From JAVJSD01 sp040219575 (lineage in GTDB: Bacteria > Planctomycetota > Planctomycetia > Pirellulales > Pirellulaceae): 64,000 nucleotides of DNA. Location of the stretch: positions 1 to 64,000 of the forward strand of contig JAVJSD010000112.1 in NCBI GenBank assembly GCA_040219575.1, read 5' to 3'. Below are positions 8,157 through 16,936 of this stretch, in pieces. The position numbers were made by a program, and so were the translations under genes. Numbering within the stretch: the first letter of the stretch is position 1; the number at the start of each line of letters is the position of its first letter. The notes beneath the pieces were generated by a model that worked only from the letters and a program-made list of their open reading frames with translations, searched no databases and was not told the DNA's origin.

Positions 8157-10076
8157 CTACCGATCGCGCCAGAAGCCGGGGGCGAAGAGCACCAGGATCG
8201 CGAAGATTTCCAGCCGGCCGATCATCATCAGCCATACGAACAGCAGTTTCGTCAACGGGCTGAACTTGCCGTAGTTCTCCGTGGCGCCGACCGTTCCCAG
8301 CCCCGGGCCGATGTTGTTCAGCGTCGCCGCGACGCCGCTGGCGCTGTCGATCAGCTTGTGTTGGTGCTTCTCCTTGCTGCTTCCCCAGGTCGAATCGGGT
8401 TCGACCGTCACCACGAACATCCAACTGAACACAAAGATCACCAGAATCAGACAGAAATAGACCAGGATGTTGTGTTTCAGTTCGGGATCCTCCACCGGCC
8501 GGCCGCCCAATCGTAGAGGACGAACGACGCGCGGATGAAAGGCGTGCTCGATTTCAAGCCGCATGATCTTCATGAACAGCATGTGGCGGATGACCTTCAA
8601 TCCGCCCGCCGTACTGCCGGCGCAACCCCCAACGAACATCAGCAGGAACAACGCCCCCCGTCCGAAGCTGTTCCACTTGTCGAAGTCGTGGGTGCCGAAT
8701 CCCGTCGTCGTGATGATGCTGACGACTTGAAACAGGCTGAATCGAACGCCGTCCGAAATCTCGCCGGCGGTCATCGGTTCGTTCGCCCCTTCCGCCGGTG
8801 CGAAATCCCGATGCCAAAGCCCGTAGCCCACCACCAGCGCGGTCACGCCGAAGATTACCAGCAGGTAGACGCGCCACTCGGGGTCGCCCAACAGCTTGCC
8901 CCATTGCCGCAGCAGGAACAGCGATAGCAGCGTGAAGTTCGTGCCCGCCAGAATCATGAACAGCACCACCACGTACTCCACCGCGGCGGCGCTGACCTGG
9001 GGCACGCTCTGAAAGTGCCCGAGACTGGCGTTGTACGTGCTGAAGCCGCCGGTGGCCATCGTCCCGAAAGCGTGGCAGAGGGCGTCGAACGGTTTGAGCC
9101 CCAGAAGCCACAGGATCGCCGCCAGCACCACGTTCAGCGCGCAATACGTCACCGCGAACAGCCAGGCCGTGTGCTGCATGCGCGCCGTCGCGCCCTCCTT
9201 CGTCGGCCCGGGCATCTCGGCCCGCATGAGCGCCTTGCCGGCCGACCCCTGTCCGAGGATGACCACGAACAACACGATGATGCCCAGCCCGCCCAAAAAG
9301 TGCGTGCTGCTCCGCCAGAACAGGATGCACTTGGGCGCCAACACCGGGTCTTCCAGATCCGAGATGACGGTGGCGCCGGTGGTGCTGAAGCCCGACTGCG
9401 ACTCGAACAGGGCGTCGACCACCGTCATCCGCACCCAGCGAATGCGGTAGTGGTCGGCCCGATCCTCCGGCGCGCCGGGCGCTTCGCCCGGGAACAGTAA
9501 AACTTCCTTCCAAAGGGGGGCGTCGTCGGCGAGTTCCTCGAGCAACAACTCCGCCTGGGGCAACTGCGTTGCATCGATCAGTTGCTCGCGCGACAGTCCG
9601 CGGGCGCCGGCGGCGTTCAAGGTTCGCACCACGGCGCGAACGTCCTGCGGGACATCGACGTTGACCCAGTGCCGCCACACGACGCCCTCAAAGTCGTAGA
9701 CCTGCATCTGCGGCGACCCGTCGACGATCCGCACCGACGAACTGCGGTACACGCCGCCCAAGACGAACGGCAGCGCCCCCAGCACCGTGGCAATCATCCA
9801 ACTTAGCCCGACGACCGCCATGGCCTCCTTGCGATACAGTTTTCCCTCGACCTTGCCTCCCAGCCACATCAGCAGCGCGCCGACGGCGAAGGAAACCACC
9901 GTGCTGATCAGCAACGCCCAGAAGCCGCCCCATTCGAAACCCGTTTCGACCGCGGGCGCGGCGCCGTAGCGCTGGCTGCTGAGCACGGGCCAGGCGAACG
10001 GGATGCTGAACACCATCGCCCCGCCGATCAGCATGGCGACGATTCCCAACAGCCGAGATAGGAGACGGAAGTTCAT
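8157..10076 (-). CDS. trkH: TrkH-type potassium uptake membrane subunit
   Basis: A 639-residue integral membrane protein of the TrkH/KtrB K+ transporter superfamily. Selectivity-filter loops are recognisable in order: SGFSTTGATV (about 228-237), TMATGGFST, VSIITTTGFGTHDF and NNIGPGLGTVG. Between the third hydrophobic segment and the first pore loop is an extra soluble stretch, about residues 112-217, containing a helical, winged-helix-like pattern not expected in TrkH; this accounts for the length above the usual ~480 residues. It is the last gene of an apparent operon ferredoxin > trkA > trkH, 63 bp after trkA. TrkA's nucleotide-binding ring should gate this channel. Confidence 0.93.
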   Translation of the reverse strand: MNFRLLSRLLGIVAMLIGGAMVFSIPFAWPVLSSQRYGAAPAVETGFEWGGFWALLISTVVSFAVGALLMWLGGKVEGKLYRKEAMAVVGLSWMIATVLGALPFVLGGVYRSSSVRIVDGSPQMQVYDFEGVVWRHWVNVDVPQDVRAVVRTLNAAGARGLSREQLIDATQLPQAELLLEELADDAPLWKEVLLFPGEAPGAPEDRADHYRIRWVRMTVVDALFESQSGFSTTGATVISDLEDPVLAPKCILFWRSSTHFLGGLGIIVLFVVILGQGSAGKALMRAEMPGPTKEGATARMQHTAWLFAVTYCALNVVLAAILWLLGLKPFDALCHAFGTMATGGFSTYNASLGHFQSVPQVSAAAVEYVVVLFMILAGTNFTLLSLFLLRQWGKLLGDPEWRVYLLVIFGVTALVVGYGLWHRDFAPAEGANEPMTAGEISDGVRFSLFQVVSIITTTGFGTHDFDKWNSFGRGALFLLMFVGGCAGSTAGGLKVIRHMLFMKIMRLEIEHAFHPRVVRPLRLGGRPVEDPELKHNILVYFCLILVIFVFSWMFVVTVEPDSTWGSSKEKHQHKLIDSASGVAATLNNIGPGLGTVGATENYGKFSPLTKLLFVWLMMIGRLEIFAILVLFAPGFWRDR

Positions 10077-10139
10077 CGTCGCTGGGTATTGCGGAAGCGG
10101 GACGACTGGTCGGCGCGTTGCTTGGAACAGAAGGGAACG

Positions 10140-11486
10140 TCAGCGGCCGCTGACTTGGAAGTGCTCGAGGGCCTGATCGACGATGGAATCGTCCATGAGC
10201 GCGACGACCGTGTCGCCGGCGGCAAGCCGGTCGTCGGCGCCCGGCACGCGGACGTAGTCCTGCCGCATGACCGCGGCGATCAGGCACTGCACCGGAAGTC
10301 GGAGGTTGGCCAGCACGTGCTCGGTGACGGGGGCGTTCTGCTGCACCTCGATTTCGAACACGCCGATCGATCCGCCGGGAAGCGGCGAGCGCGTCACGAC
10401 CGGCCCCGTGTTCAAAAAGCCGAGAATCTGCGTGGCCATCACCTCCCGTTCGCTGACGGCCAGGTCGATGCCCAGCTTGCCGACGATGCTGGCGTAATCG
10501 GGACGGCCGACAATGGCCATGATCTTCTTCGCGCCGATCTCCCGCGCCTCGACGCCGGCCATGATGTTGTTCTCGTCGTCGCCGGTGCAGGCCACGAAGA
10601 CGTCGGCGCTGCCGACCCGCTCTTCCTCGAGCACGGCGCGTCGCGTGGCGTCGCAGTGCACCACCGTCGTGCGGCTCAGCGAGTTCGCCAGGAATTCGCA
10701 ACGTCGCGGATCGGCGTCCATCAGCATCACGTCGAATCGTTCGCCCTCGAGCGCGCGAGCCAGGTGGAAACCGATCTCGCCGCCGCCGGCGATGACCACC
10801 CCCTGCCGCGCCGGGGGCGAGTGATGGAACTTGTCCTTGACCTTGTCGATGTGGTCGCGCTCGCCGATGAGCGTGATGCGGTCCTCGAGTTGGATCACGT
10901 CCTGCGCGCCGGCGATCCACATCTTGCCGGCGCGCAAGATCGAACCGATCCGCACGGCCGAGGGGAGCCGCAATTCCTTCAGCGGCACGCCCAGCGCCCG
11001 CGTGCGCTCGTCCACAATCACCTCCTGCACCTCGAGCTGACCACGGGCGAAGTTCTCCAGCACCACCGAGCCCGGATTGCGAATGCCGCGGGCCAACTCC
11101 ATGGCCGAGAGGTGTTCGAGGCTGAGCAGGCGGTCGATGTTGAAGTGCCGCTGGTAGTCGAACGTGCTGAGGTCGCGGAAGACGGGGGCGTACACCCGCG
11201 CCACCGACCTGCGAGCTCCCAGGGCCTTGGCCATGCTGGCCGCGACGATGTTCACTTCATCGTCGCCGGTCACCGCCAGGCAGACGTCGCAGCCCAGCAC
11301 ATCCGCCTGAAACAGCACGCTCGACTGGGAGGCCGAGCCGGTGACGGCGCGAACGTCGATCTCGGCGTTGATCGAGCGCGTGTGCTCGGAATCCTGATCC
11401 ACGACCGTCACGCTGTGCCGATGCTGGCAGAGCAGGTCGGCGATCGACGTGCCGACGGTGCCGGCCCCCAGAACGACAATCCTCAT
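10140..11486 (-). CDS. trkA: TrkA, NAD(H)-binding regulatory subunit of K+ uptake
   Basis: A 448-residue cytosolic protein with two RCK units. The first Rossmann fold starts VVLGAGTVGTSIA at about residue 4 and ends with a TrkA-C domain (about 150-220). The second starts GVVIAGGGEIGFHLA at about 232 and is followed by another TrkA-C domain. Duplicated RCK architecture matches TrkA of the TrkH/TrkG systems. The ATG at 11486 overlaps the stop of the upstream ferredoxin gene by 4 bp (ATGA), which indicates translational coupling. It regulates the TrkH channel by binding nucleotides. Confidence 0.94.
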   Translation of the reverse strand: MRIVVLGAGTVGTSIADLLCQHRHSVTVVDQDSEHTRSINAEIDVRAVTGSASQSSVLFQADVLGCDVCLAVTGDDEVNIVAASMAKALGARRSVARVYAPVFRDLSTFDYQRHFNIDRLLSLEHLSAMELARGIRNPGSVVLENFARGQLEVQEVIVDERTRALGVPLKELRLPSAVRIGSILRAGKMWIAGAQDVIQLEDRITLIGERDHIDKVKDKFHHSPPARQGVVIAGGGEIGFHLARALEGERFDVMLMDADPRRCEFLANSLSRTTVVHCDATRRAVLEEERVGSADVFVACTGDDENNIMAGVEAREIGAKKIMAIVGRPDYASIVGKLGIDLAVSEREVMATQILGFLNTGPVVTRSPLPGGSIGVFEIEVQQNAPVTEHVLANLRLPVQCLIAAVMRQDYVRVPGADDRLAAGDTVVALMDDSIVDQALEHFQVSGR

Positions 11487-11875
11487 GTTTTGCTCGTGGG
11501 CGGGTTCTCGCGGGATGAGTCCACGGGAGGCGCCGCCTTGCCCCCCTTGGTGTTGAGCAGTTCGTCGGGAATCCGCAAGTCTTCGAGGATCCTCCCCTGC
11601 ACGATCGTCTCTTCGATGATCCGCGGCACATCCTGCGGCTGCACGCGGCCGTACCAGACGCCCTGCGGATAGATGACCACGGTGGGGCCGAGCTCGCACT
11701 GGTCGAGGCAGCCCGCCTTATTCGCCCGTACCAGCGGACCAAGACCGCGGCGCTTGACCTCGACCTTGAACAGGTCGCGCAGGGACTCGCTTCCCTCGGG
11801 ATCGCAACAACCCCGCGAATGCCCCTCCGCGCGCTGATTGCAGCAGACGAAGATGTGGTGGGTGAATGGCGCCAT
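11483..11875 (-). CDS. Thioredoxin-like [2Fe-2S] ferredoxin
   Basis: A 130-residue protein of the thioredoxin-like [2Fe-2S] ferredoxin family. The start HHIFVCCNQR, a later CC pair, and NKAGCLDQCELGP followed by VVIYPQGVWYG match the cluster-binding loops of this family. The ATG at 11875 gives the family-typical MAPFTHHIFVC N-terminus; a TTG at 11911 would extend it without similarity. The C-terminal ~30 residues are polar and probably unstructured. It is the first gene of the ferredoxin-trkA-trkH operon and overlaps trkA by 4 bp. Its redox partner is unknown; the neighbourhood suggests a link between redox state and K+ uptake, which is inference. Confidence 0.88.
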   Translation of the reverse strand: MAPFTHHIFVCCNQRAEGHSRGCCDPEGSESLRDLFKVEVKRRGLGPLVRANKAGCLDQCELGPTVVIYPQGVWYGRVQPQDVPRIIEETIVQGRILEDLRIPDELLNTKGGKAAPPVDSSRENPPTSKT

Positions 11876-11927
11876 GCGGCGTATTGTAGGCCGCACGCCG
11901 CGGGGCTCCAAGCGGCCATGCCAGGTT

Positions 11928-12005
11928 GACGTACGACCAACGCAGACCTACGCGGATGCAGGCGTACGCGGATGCAGGCGTACGACGGACGTCGACGTCC
12001 GTCGC
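11928..12005. repeat. Short direct repeats plus palindrome
   Basis: The stretch ACGCGGATGCAGGCGT occurs twice in direct succession (about 11951-11983), followed by the palindrome GACGGACGTCGACGTCCGTC. It fills the gap between the ferredoxin start and the DUF1501 stop. It may terminate the DUF1501 transcript or mark an old insertion. Confidence 0.75.
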
Positions 12006-12052
12006 ACATCGAGCCAAGCCCGGCGGCTGGAGGGAGAAATGTCCTCCGACGG

Positions 12053-13456
12053 CTACACCAGTTGCTTGATCGGCTGTCCGGAGGTGATCACCCGCGCGAT
12101 GTCGCTGGAGACGCTGGGGTCGATCCGCAACTGTCCCACGTCGAACAGCGTGTGCATGATCGTCGACCGCAGGTCTTCGCTGCTGACGGGATCGGCGTCC
12201 GGCTTGCCGGCGCTGCGATCCGACTGGCCGATCACCTGGCCCATCTTCAGGCCGCCGCCCGCCAAGGCCAGCGTGCACAGATTCCCCCAGTGGTCGCGGC
12301 CGGCCTTCTGGTTGATCCGCGGCGTGCGGCCGAACTCGCCGGTGATGACCAGCAGCACCTTGTCGGACAAGCCGCGGGCGGCGAGGTCTTCCAAGAAGGC
12401 GCTGGCCGCCTTGTCGACGGCGCCGCCCAACAGCGGCATGCCGTCGTTGATGCCGAAGGCGTTGCCATGCATGTCCCAGCCGGCGCTGGTCACCGTCACG
12501 AAACCACAGCCCGCCTCGACCAACCGCCGCGCCATCAGCATCTGCTTGCCGAGCGCGATCGGCGACTGGCCGGGCACGTTGCTCTTCTTCTTTTTCAGCT
12601 TTTCGGGAATCTTGAACTCGCCGGTGTCGTAGCGGGCGAGCAGTTCGGGATCCTCCTTCGACAGATTGAAGGCGTCGCTCACGCCGCCGAGGATCACGTC
12701 GAAGGCCTGCTGCTGGAACTTGTCGGCGCCTTCCAGCGAGCCGTTGGAATCGGCCTCGCGCTTGATGCGATCGAGCCCGCTGAGCAGGTTGCGGCGGTCG
12801 TCGAGACGGTCCTGCGCGAGCCGCAGCTTCATGTTCTCGACGATCTGGCCGCCGCTGCTGGGATCGAAAGCGGCGAAGGCCTTGGGCAGCGTGCCGACCG
12901 ACGTCACGCGCGACGTCTGCGCCCCCAGGCCCTTGTACTGCTCACCGGCGGCGGGCGGAGTCAGCACGGTGTTCATGGGGATGCCGGTTCGCGGGTTGCT
13001 GGTGCCGGCCACGCGCGAGTAGAGCGTGCCCATCGTGGCGCCCGTGACGTTGCCGCCGGCCGCCACATGCTCGGAAGCCGTCCCGTGGCTGGAGATGCCG
13101 TGGCTGAACGAACGCACGATCGCCATCCGATCGGCGAGCGACGCCAACTGGGGAAAGTGGCTGCCAAACGTGACGCCCGGCAGTTTGGTGGCGACTTCGC
13201 CGAACATGGCCCGGTATTCCGACGGGGCGGACATCTTGGGATCGAAGGTTTCGATGTGCGTGGGGCCGCCCTGCAGGAACAGCAGCACGACCGCCTTGTC
13301 GCGAACCAGCGAGGGGGACTCCGCCGCGCCGGCCTGCAACTGCAAGAGCGAAGGGAGCGTCAGACCGCCGATGCCGAGTGTGCCGATGCGCAACAGTTCG
13401 CGGCGCGAGACGCCTTCACACGTGCGTGATTTTCCGTCGCCGTAAATTGTCAGCAT
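12053..13456 (-). CDS. DUF1501 protein (Tat-exported, sulfatase-fold-like)
   Basis: A 467-residue DUF1501 protein of the planctomycete type. The N-terminus has a twin-arginine signal (SRRELLRIG) followed by a hydrophobic segment. Conserved blocks include LFLQGGPTHIETFDPK, AGWDMHG, TGEFGRTPRIN, GRDHWGNL and the C-terminal SGQPIKQLV. The family resembles the alkaline-phosphatase/sulfatase superfamily and usually accompanies DUF1549/DUF1553 cytochrome proteins; its reaction is unproven. ATG at 13456 has AGGAG about 7 bases upstream. It lies 70 bp downstream of a paralogue on the same strand, so the two probably form an operon from tandem duplication. Confidence 0.9.
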   Translation of the reverse strand: MLTIYGDGKSRTCEGVSRRELLRIGTLGIGGLTLPSLLQLQAGAAESPSLVRDKAVVLLFLQGGPTHIETFDPKMSAPSEYRAMFGEVATKLPGVTFGSHFPQLASLADRMAIVRSFSHGISSHGTASEHVAAGGNVTGATMGTLYSRVAGTSNPRTGIPMNTVLTPPAAGEQYKGLGAQTSRVTSVGTLPKAFAAFDPSSGGQIVENMKLRLAQDRLDDRRNLLSGLDRIKREADSNGSLEGADKFQQQAFDVILGGVSDAFNLSKEDPELLARYDTGEFKIPEKLKKKKSNVPGQSPIALGKQMLMARRLVEAGCGFVTVTSAGWDMHGNAFGINDGMPLLGGAVDKAASAFLEDLAARGLSDKVLLVITGEFGRTPRINQKAGRDHWGNLCTLALAGGGLKMGQVIGQSDRSAGKPDADPVSSEDLRSTIMHTLFDVGQLRIDPSVSSDIARVITSGQPIKQLV

Positions 13457-13526
13457 GGGAGGTCTCCTGTCGCTCGCTGGGAGTTTTCGCGGGAAGCCAG
13501 CAAAGGCCGTCTCGCGGGATGTTTCT

Positions 13527-14933
13527 TTATCCGAATAGCTCTTGAATGGGTTGGCTGCGTTCGATGCGATTGGCCAGGTCGCGGGGCACGCTTTGATCGA
13601 GCCGCAATTGTCCGATGTCGAACAGCGTGTGCATTACCGTCGCGAACAGATGGCTGGTGGTGATCGGCTCGGTGGCGGGGGCGCCGTTCTCGCGATCGGC
13701 CTGGCCGATCACCTGGCCGGTGTTCAAGCCGCCGCCGAACAACGCCAGGGTCCCCAAACGGGCCCAGTGATCGCGACCGCCGCGGCTGTTGATCTTGGGC
13801 GTGCGGCCGAAGTCGCCGGTGACGATGACCAGCACGTCGCGGTCCATGCCGCGCGACTCGATATCTTCCAGGAACGCCGACAGCGCCTTGTCGAGCGGGC
13901 GGCCGAGCATTTCCATGCCGGCGTAAATGCCCGGGTTGTTGCCGTCGGCATGCATGTCCCAGCCGGCGCTGTGCAGGGTGACGAATCCGCAGCCCGCTTC
14001 GATCAGCCGTCGCGCCATCAGGAACTGCGTGCCGATATCGGCCGGGCGAAACACCTTCTTGCCGACGCGGAAGTTGCTGGTGTCGTAGCGCTCGATGAGT
14101 CGCGGATCCTCGGTCGACAGGTCGAGCGCCTCGCTGGCGCCGCTCAACAGCAGGTCGACCGCCTGTTGGGTGAACTTGTCGTACCCTTCCATCGTGCCGG
14201 CGGCGTCGGACTGCCGGCGAATGCGGTCGAGTTGGCCGAGCAACTGCTGGCGATCGCCAAGACGGCCCGCCGGCATGCTCAAGTTCATGTTCTCAAGCAC
14301 CGGCCCCTTGCCGCCGGGCTCGAACGGCGCGAATCCCGCGCCCAGCGAACCGGGCCGTGAGCCGCGCTGCACCCGGCCGCGCTCGCTGCGATATTGGCCG
14401 TCCACCTCCGGCCCCGTCATCAGGGCGTAAGTCGGCATGCCGGTCCGCTCGCTGTTCGCGCCGCGGATGCGGGCGAACATCGAACCCATGCTGAAGCCTT
14501 CCTTCGCATCGCCGCTGGAATCCGTGCCGCCGGTCAGCACGTGGCTGATGGCCTGCACGTGCCCGCCGATGGGGTGCGTGAAGCTGCGGACCAGCGCCGC
14601 CTTGTGGGCATGCTGGGCGATCTGCGGGAAGGTGCCGCCGAAGCTGAGGCCGGGAATCGAGGTCTTCACTTCGCCCGTCACGCTGTGGTAGGGCGCGGGG
14701 GCGTCCATGTTCGGGTTGAATGTCTCGATGTGGCTGGCGCCGCCGCTGAGGAAGACCATCACCACGGCCTTGTCGCGGACGTAGCTGCGTCCCGACTGCG
14801 CCGCGTGGCTGCGTGACTGCAAGAGCCACGGCAGACCGAGGCTACCCAGTCCCAACGCACCCGCCTGCAGGAAATCCCGGCGCGTGACACCGGAACAGTC
14901 GCGACTTCCTCCCTGAGAGTGAATCGTCAGCAT
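13527..14933 (-). CDS. DUF1501 protein, tandem paralogue
   Basis: A 468-residue paralogue of the downstream DUF1501 gene. It has a Tat-like signal (TRRDFLQAGALG), then VFLSGGASHIETFNP, SAGWDMHADG, TGDFGRTPKIN, GRDHWARLG and C-terminal RSQPIQELFG. Compared with its neighbour it replaces the GGPTHIE motif by GGASHIE but keeps the same order and spacing of blocks. It is probably periplasmic. The start codon lies beside three 15-17-bp direct repeats containing GTGCTGGGCC (14949-14995), which may belong to its promoter or be a small satellite. Confidence 0.88.
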   Translation of the reverse strand: MLTIHSQGGSRDCSGVTRRDFLQAGALGLGSLGLPWLLQSRSHAAQSGRSYVRDKAVVMVFLSGGASHIETFNPNMDAPAPYHSVTGEVKTSIPGLSFGGTFPQIAQHAHKAALVRSFTHPIGGHVQAISHVLTGGTDSSGDAKEGFSMGSMFARIRGANSERTGMPTYALMTGPEVDGQYRSERGRVQRGSRPGSLGAGFAPFEPGGKGPVLENMNLSMPAGRLGDRQQLLGQLDRIRRQSDAAGTMEGYDKFTQQAVDLLLSGASEALDLSTEDPRLIERYDTSNFRVGKKVFRPADIGTQFLMARRLIEAGCGFVTLHSAGWDMHADGNNPGIYAGMEMLGRPLDKALSAFLEDIESRGMDRDVLVIVTGDFGRTPKINSRGGRDHWARLGTLALFGGGLNTGQVIGQADRENGAPATEPITTSHLFATVMHTLFDIGQLRLDQSVPRDLANRIERSQPIQELFG

Positions 14934-15395
14934 GGGATGGGTTCTCGACGTGGTGGGCCATGACGTGCTGGGCCATAGCGTGCTGGGCCGTAGCGGCGCA
15001 GTTCGCCCCGGGAGGGCGGCAGGCCCTGCTATCGTATCAAAATTGATTTATGTGTCAACGTTTTTCGGCGGATCAAACACGATTCTGAAGGCGAAAGGCG
15101 GAAGTTTTCCGTGGTCGTCCCGTGGCCTTCCATTTCAACAATCAACCATCATCACTCGCCATTCATCAATTCCGCGGATGGAATCAATTCCGGGGATGGA
15201 TCGACCTCCGACCTCTTTTCGCTTCGGATTGACGATTGATGAGTGGCGAGTGTTGATTGTTGAAGGGAAGACGAAGGGAAGACAAGGCAAAACGCAATCT
15301 TGCCGATCCGCCGCGCGCACGGCCATAATGGAAGTTTGCAGAATTAGAATCGTTGATCGCCTTCCTTGCTTCCTCCCGCCGAGTTTTCACCCGCC
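14934..15395. repeat. Divergent 462-bp gap with short repeats and a long inverted repeat
   Basis: The gap separates divergent DUF1501 and LarA-like genes. Near the left edge are three GTGCTGGGCC-type direct repeats. Arms at 15132-15170 and 15236-15267 form an imperfect inverted repeat (TCAACAATCAAC, ACTCGCCA and TCATCAAT shared; the left arm has a 7-bp insertion). In its loop an 18-bp direct repeat TCAATTCCGCGGATGGAA is doubled (15166-15201). No gene was found. Promoters for both flanking genes should be in the remaining sequence. Confidence 0.75.
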
Positions 15396-16679
15396 ATGTC
15401 CGACTATCCCCTGATGTTTCGCGTCCGGCAGACCTTCGAGCGCCCGACCGTCGTCGACGTCGCGGCCGAGACCGAACGCGAGTTGGCCTCGCTCGATTTG
15501 AGCGGGAAGATCAAGCAGGGACAGACGGTCGCCATCACCGGCGGCAGCCGCGGCATCGCCAACATCGCCAAGATTCTCAAGGCGATCGTCGATCACGTGA
15601 AACAACTCGGCGGCACGCCCTTTATCGTGCCGGCGATGGGGAGCCACGGCGGAGGCACGGCCGAGGGACAAATCGGCGTGCTGGCCTCGTACGGCATCAC
15701 CGAGCAGTACTGCGGGTGTGAAATCCGCGCCAGCATGGAGACGATCATCGTCTGCCAGGCGGCCGAGGGATTTCCCGTCCACTTCGACAAACACGCCTCC
15801 GAGGCCGATCACGTCATCGTCTGCGGACGCGTCAAGCCGCACACCAACTTCGTCGGCGATATCGAAAGCGGCCTGATGAAGATGATGCTCATCGGGCTGG
15901 GCAAACATAACGGCGCCAAGATCTACCATCGCGCGATCATGGACTACAACTTCGGCCAGATCGTCCGCAGCGTGGGCCGCGAAGTGCTCGCCAAGTGCAG
16001 CATCGTGGCGGGCGTCGGCATCGTCGAGAACGGCTACGACGAGACGGCCAAGATCAAGGCCGTCGCCCCGGAGGAGTTCGAGGAGCGCGAGAAGGAATTG
16101 CTCGTGCTGGCCAAGAAATGGATGCCTCGGCTCCCCTTCAAGACGGCCGATTTTCTGATCATCGACGAGATGGGCAAGAACATCAGCGGCTCGGGCATGG
16201 ACACCAACGTCATCGGACGCAAGTACCTCTGCCACGAGGCGAAGGAAGACGAATACCCCAAAATCGAGCAGATCTTCGTTCGCAGCCTGACCGAAGAGAC
16301 GCACGGCAATGCGGCGGGCGTCGGCCTGGCCGAATGGTGCACCCGGCGGCTTGTCGAACAGATGGACGCCCGCATCACGCGGATAAACTGCCTTACCGGC
16401 GGCGGTCCCACCGGCGCCATCGTGCCGCTCGATTACGAATCCGACCGCGAGGTGCTCGACGCCGCCATGCCGACGCTGGGCCTGGTCGAGCCGCCCGACG
16501 CCGAAGTGATGTGGATCACCAACACGCTGGAGGTCGCCGAACTCGAGTGCTCGATCGCCTACCTCGAGGAAGCGAAAACCCGCACCGACCTCGAGATCCT
16601 CACCGATCCCCGCCCGTTGGAGTTTGACGAGCAGGGCAACCTCGCCACGGTCAAAGAACTCGGCCTCGCCACGGCCTAA
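15396..16679 (+). CDS. LarA-like (lactate racemase N-terminal / DUF2088) family protein
   Basis: A 427-residue cytosolic protein. Residues about 45-95 contain GSRGIANIAKIL and PAMGSHGGGTAEGQ, which resemble the nucleotide/nickel-pincer fold of the LarA N-terminal domain. Later motifs are CGRVKPHTNFVG, GLMKMMLIGLGKHNGA and MGKNISGSGMDTNVIGR. LarA proper is a nickel-pincer-dependent racemase; this subgroup is not characterised and I cannot say whether the pincer-bearing lysine is kept, although LGKHNGA is a candidate. No larB/C/E genes are nearby. Start ATG at 15396 gives MSDYPLMFRVRQTFERP; 15366 and 15414 are in-frame alternatives. Confidence 0.75.
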   Translation: MSDYPLMFRVRQTFERPTVVDVAAETERELASLDLSGKIKQGQTVAITGGSRGIANIAKILKAIVDHVKQLGGTPFIVPAMGSHGGGTAEGQIGVLASYGITEQYCGCEIRASMETIIVCQAAEGFPVHFDKHASEADHVIVCGRVKPHTNFVGDIESGLMKMMLIGLGKHNGAKIYHRAIMDYNFGQIVRSVGREVLAKCSIVAGVGIVENGYDETAKIKAVAPEEFEEREKELLVLAKKWMPRLPFKTADFLIIDEMGKNISGSGMDTNVIGRKYLCHEAKEDEYPKIEQIFVRSLTEETHGNAAGVGLAEWCTRRLVEQMDARITRINCLTGGGPTGAIVPLDYESDREVLDAAMPTLGLVEPPDAEVMWITNTLEVAELECSIAYLEEAKTRTDLEILTDPRPLEFDEQGNLATVKELGLATA

Positions 16680-16689
16680 AGCGCGCGGA

Positions 16690-16770
16690 GCCAGCGTCGC
16701 AGCGTAAGCCAGCGTCGTAGCGTAAGCCAGCGTCGCAGCGTAAGCCAGCGTCGCGAGCGTCGAGGCGTAA
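16690..16770. repeat. 18-bp tandem repeat
   Basis: The unit GCCAGCGTCGCAGCGTAA occurs three times head to tail (16690-16743; the second copy has one change) and a fourth, expanded copy runs to about 16770. It begins 10 bp after the LarA-like stop codon. An 18-bp period keeps a reading frame, but a stop codon precedes it, so it is probably not translated. Confidence 0.9.
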
Positions 16771-16936
16771 GCCCGACGTGTTCGGGACGACACCAAACAT
16801 CCCCACGTCGGCCTGACGGCTCGACGCTCGCCGGCGGCGTTTGTTTTGAGTTTTCGCGCCGCCTGCGGTATCCTGGACGAACACGCCGGATCGCCGTTTC
16901 AGGCGGCCGCCCTTTCCCACCCCTGGGAGCAGCACG

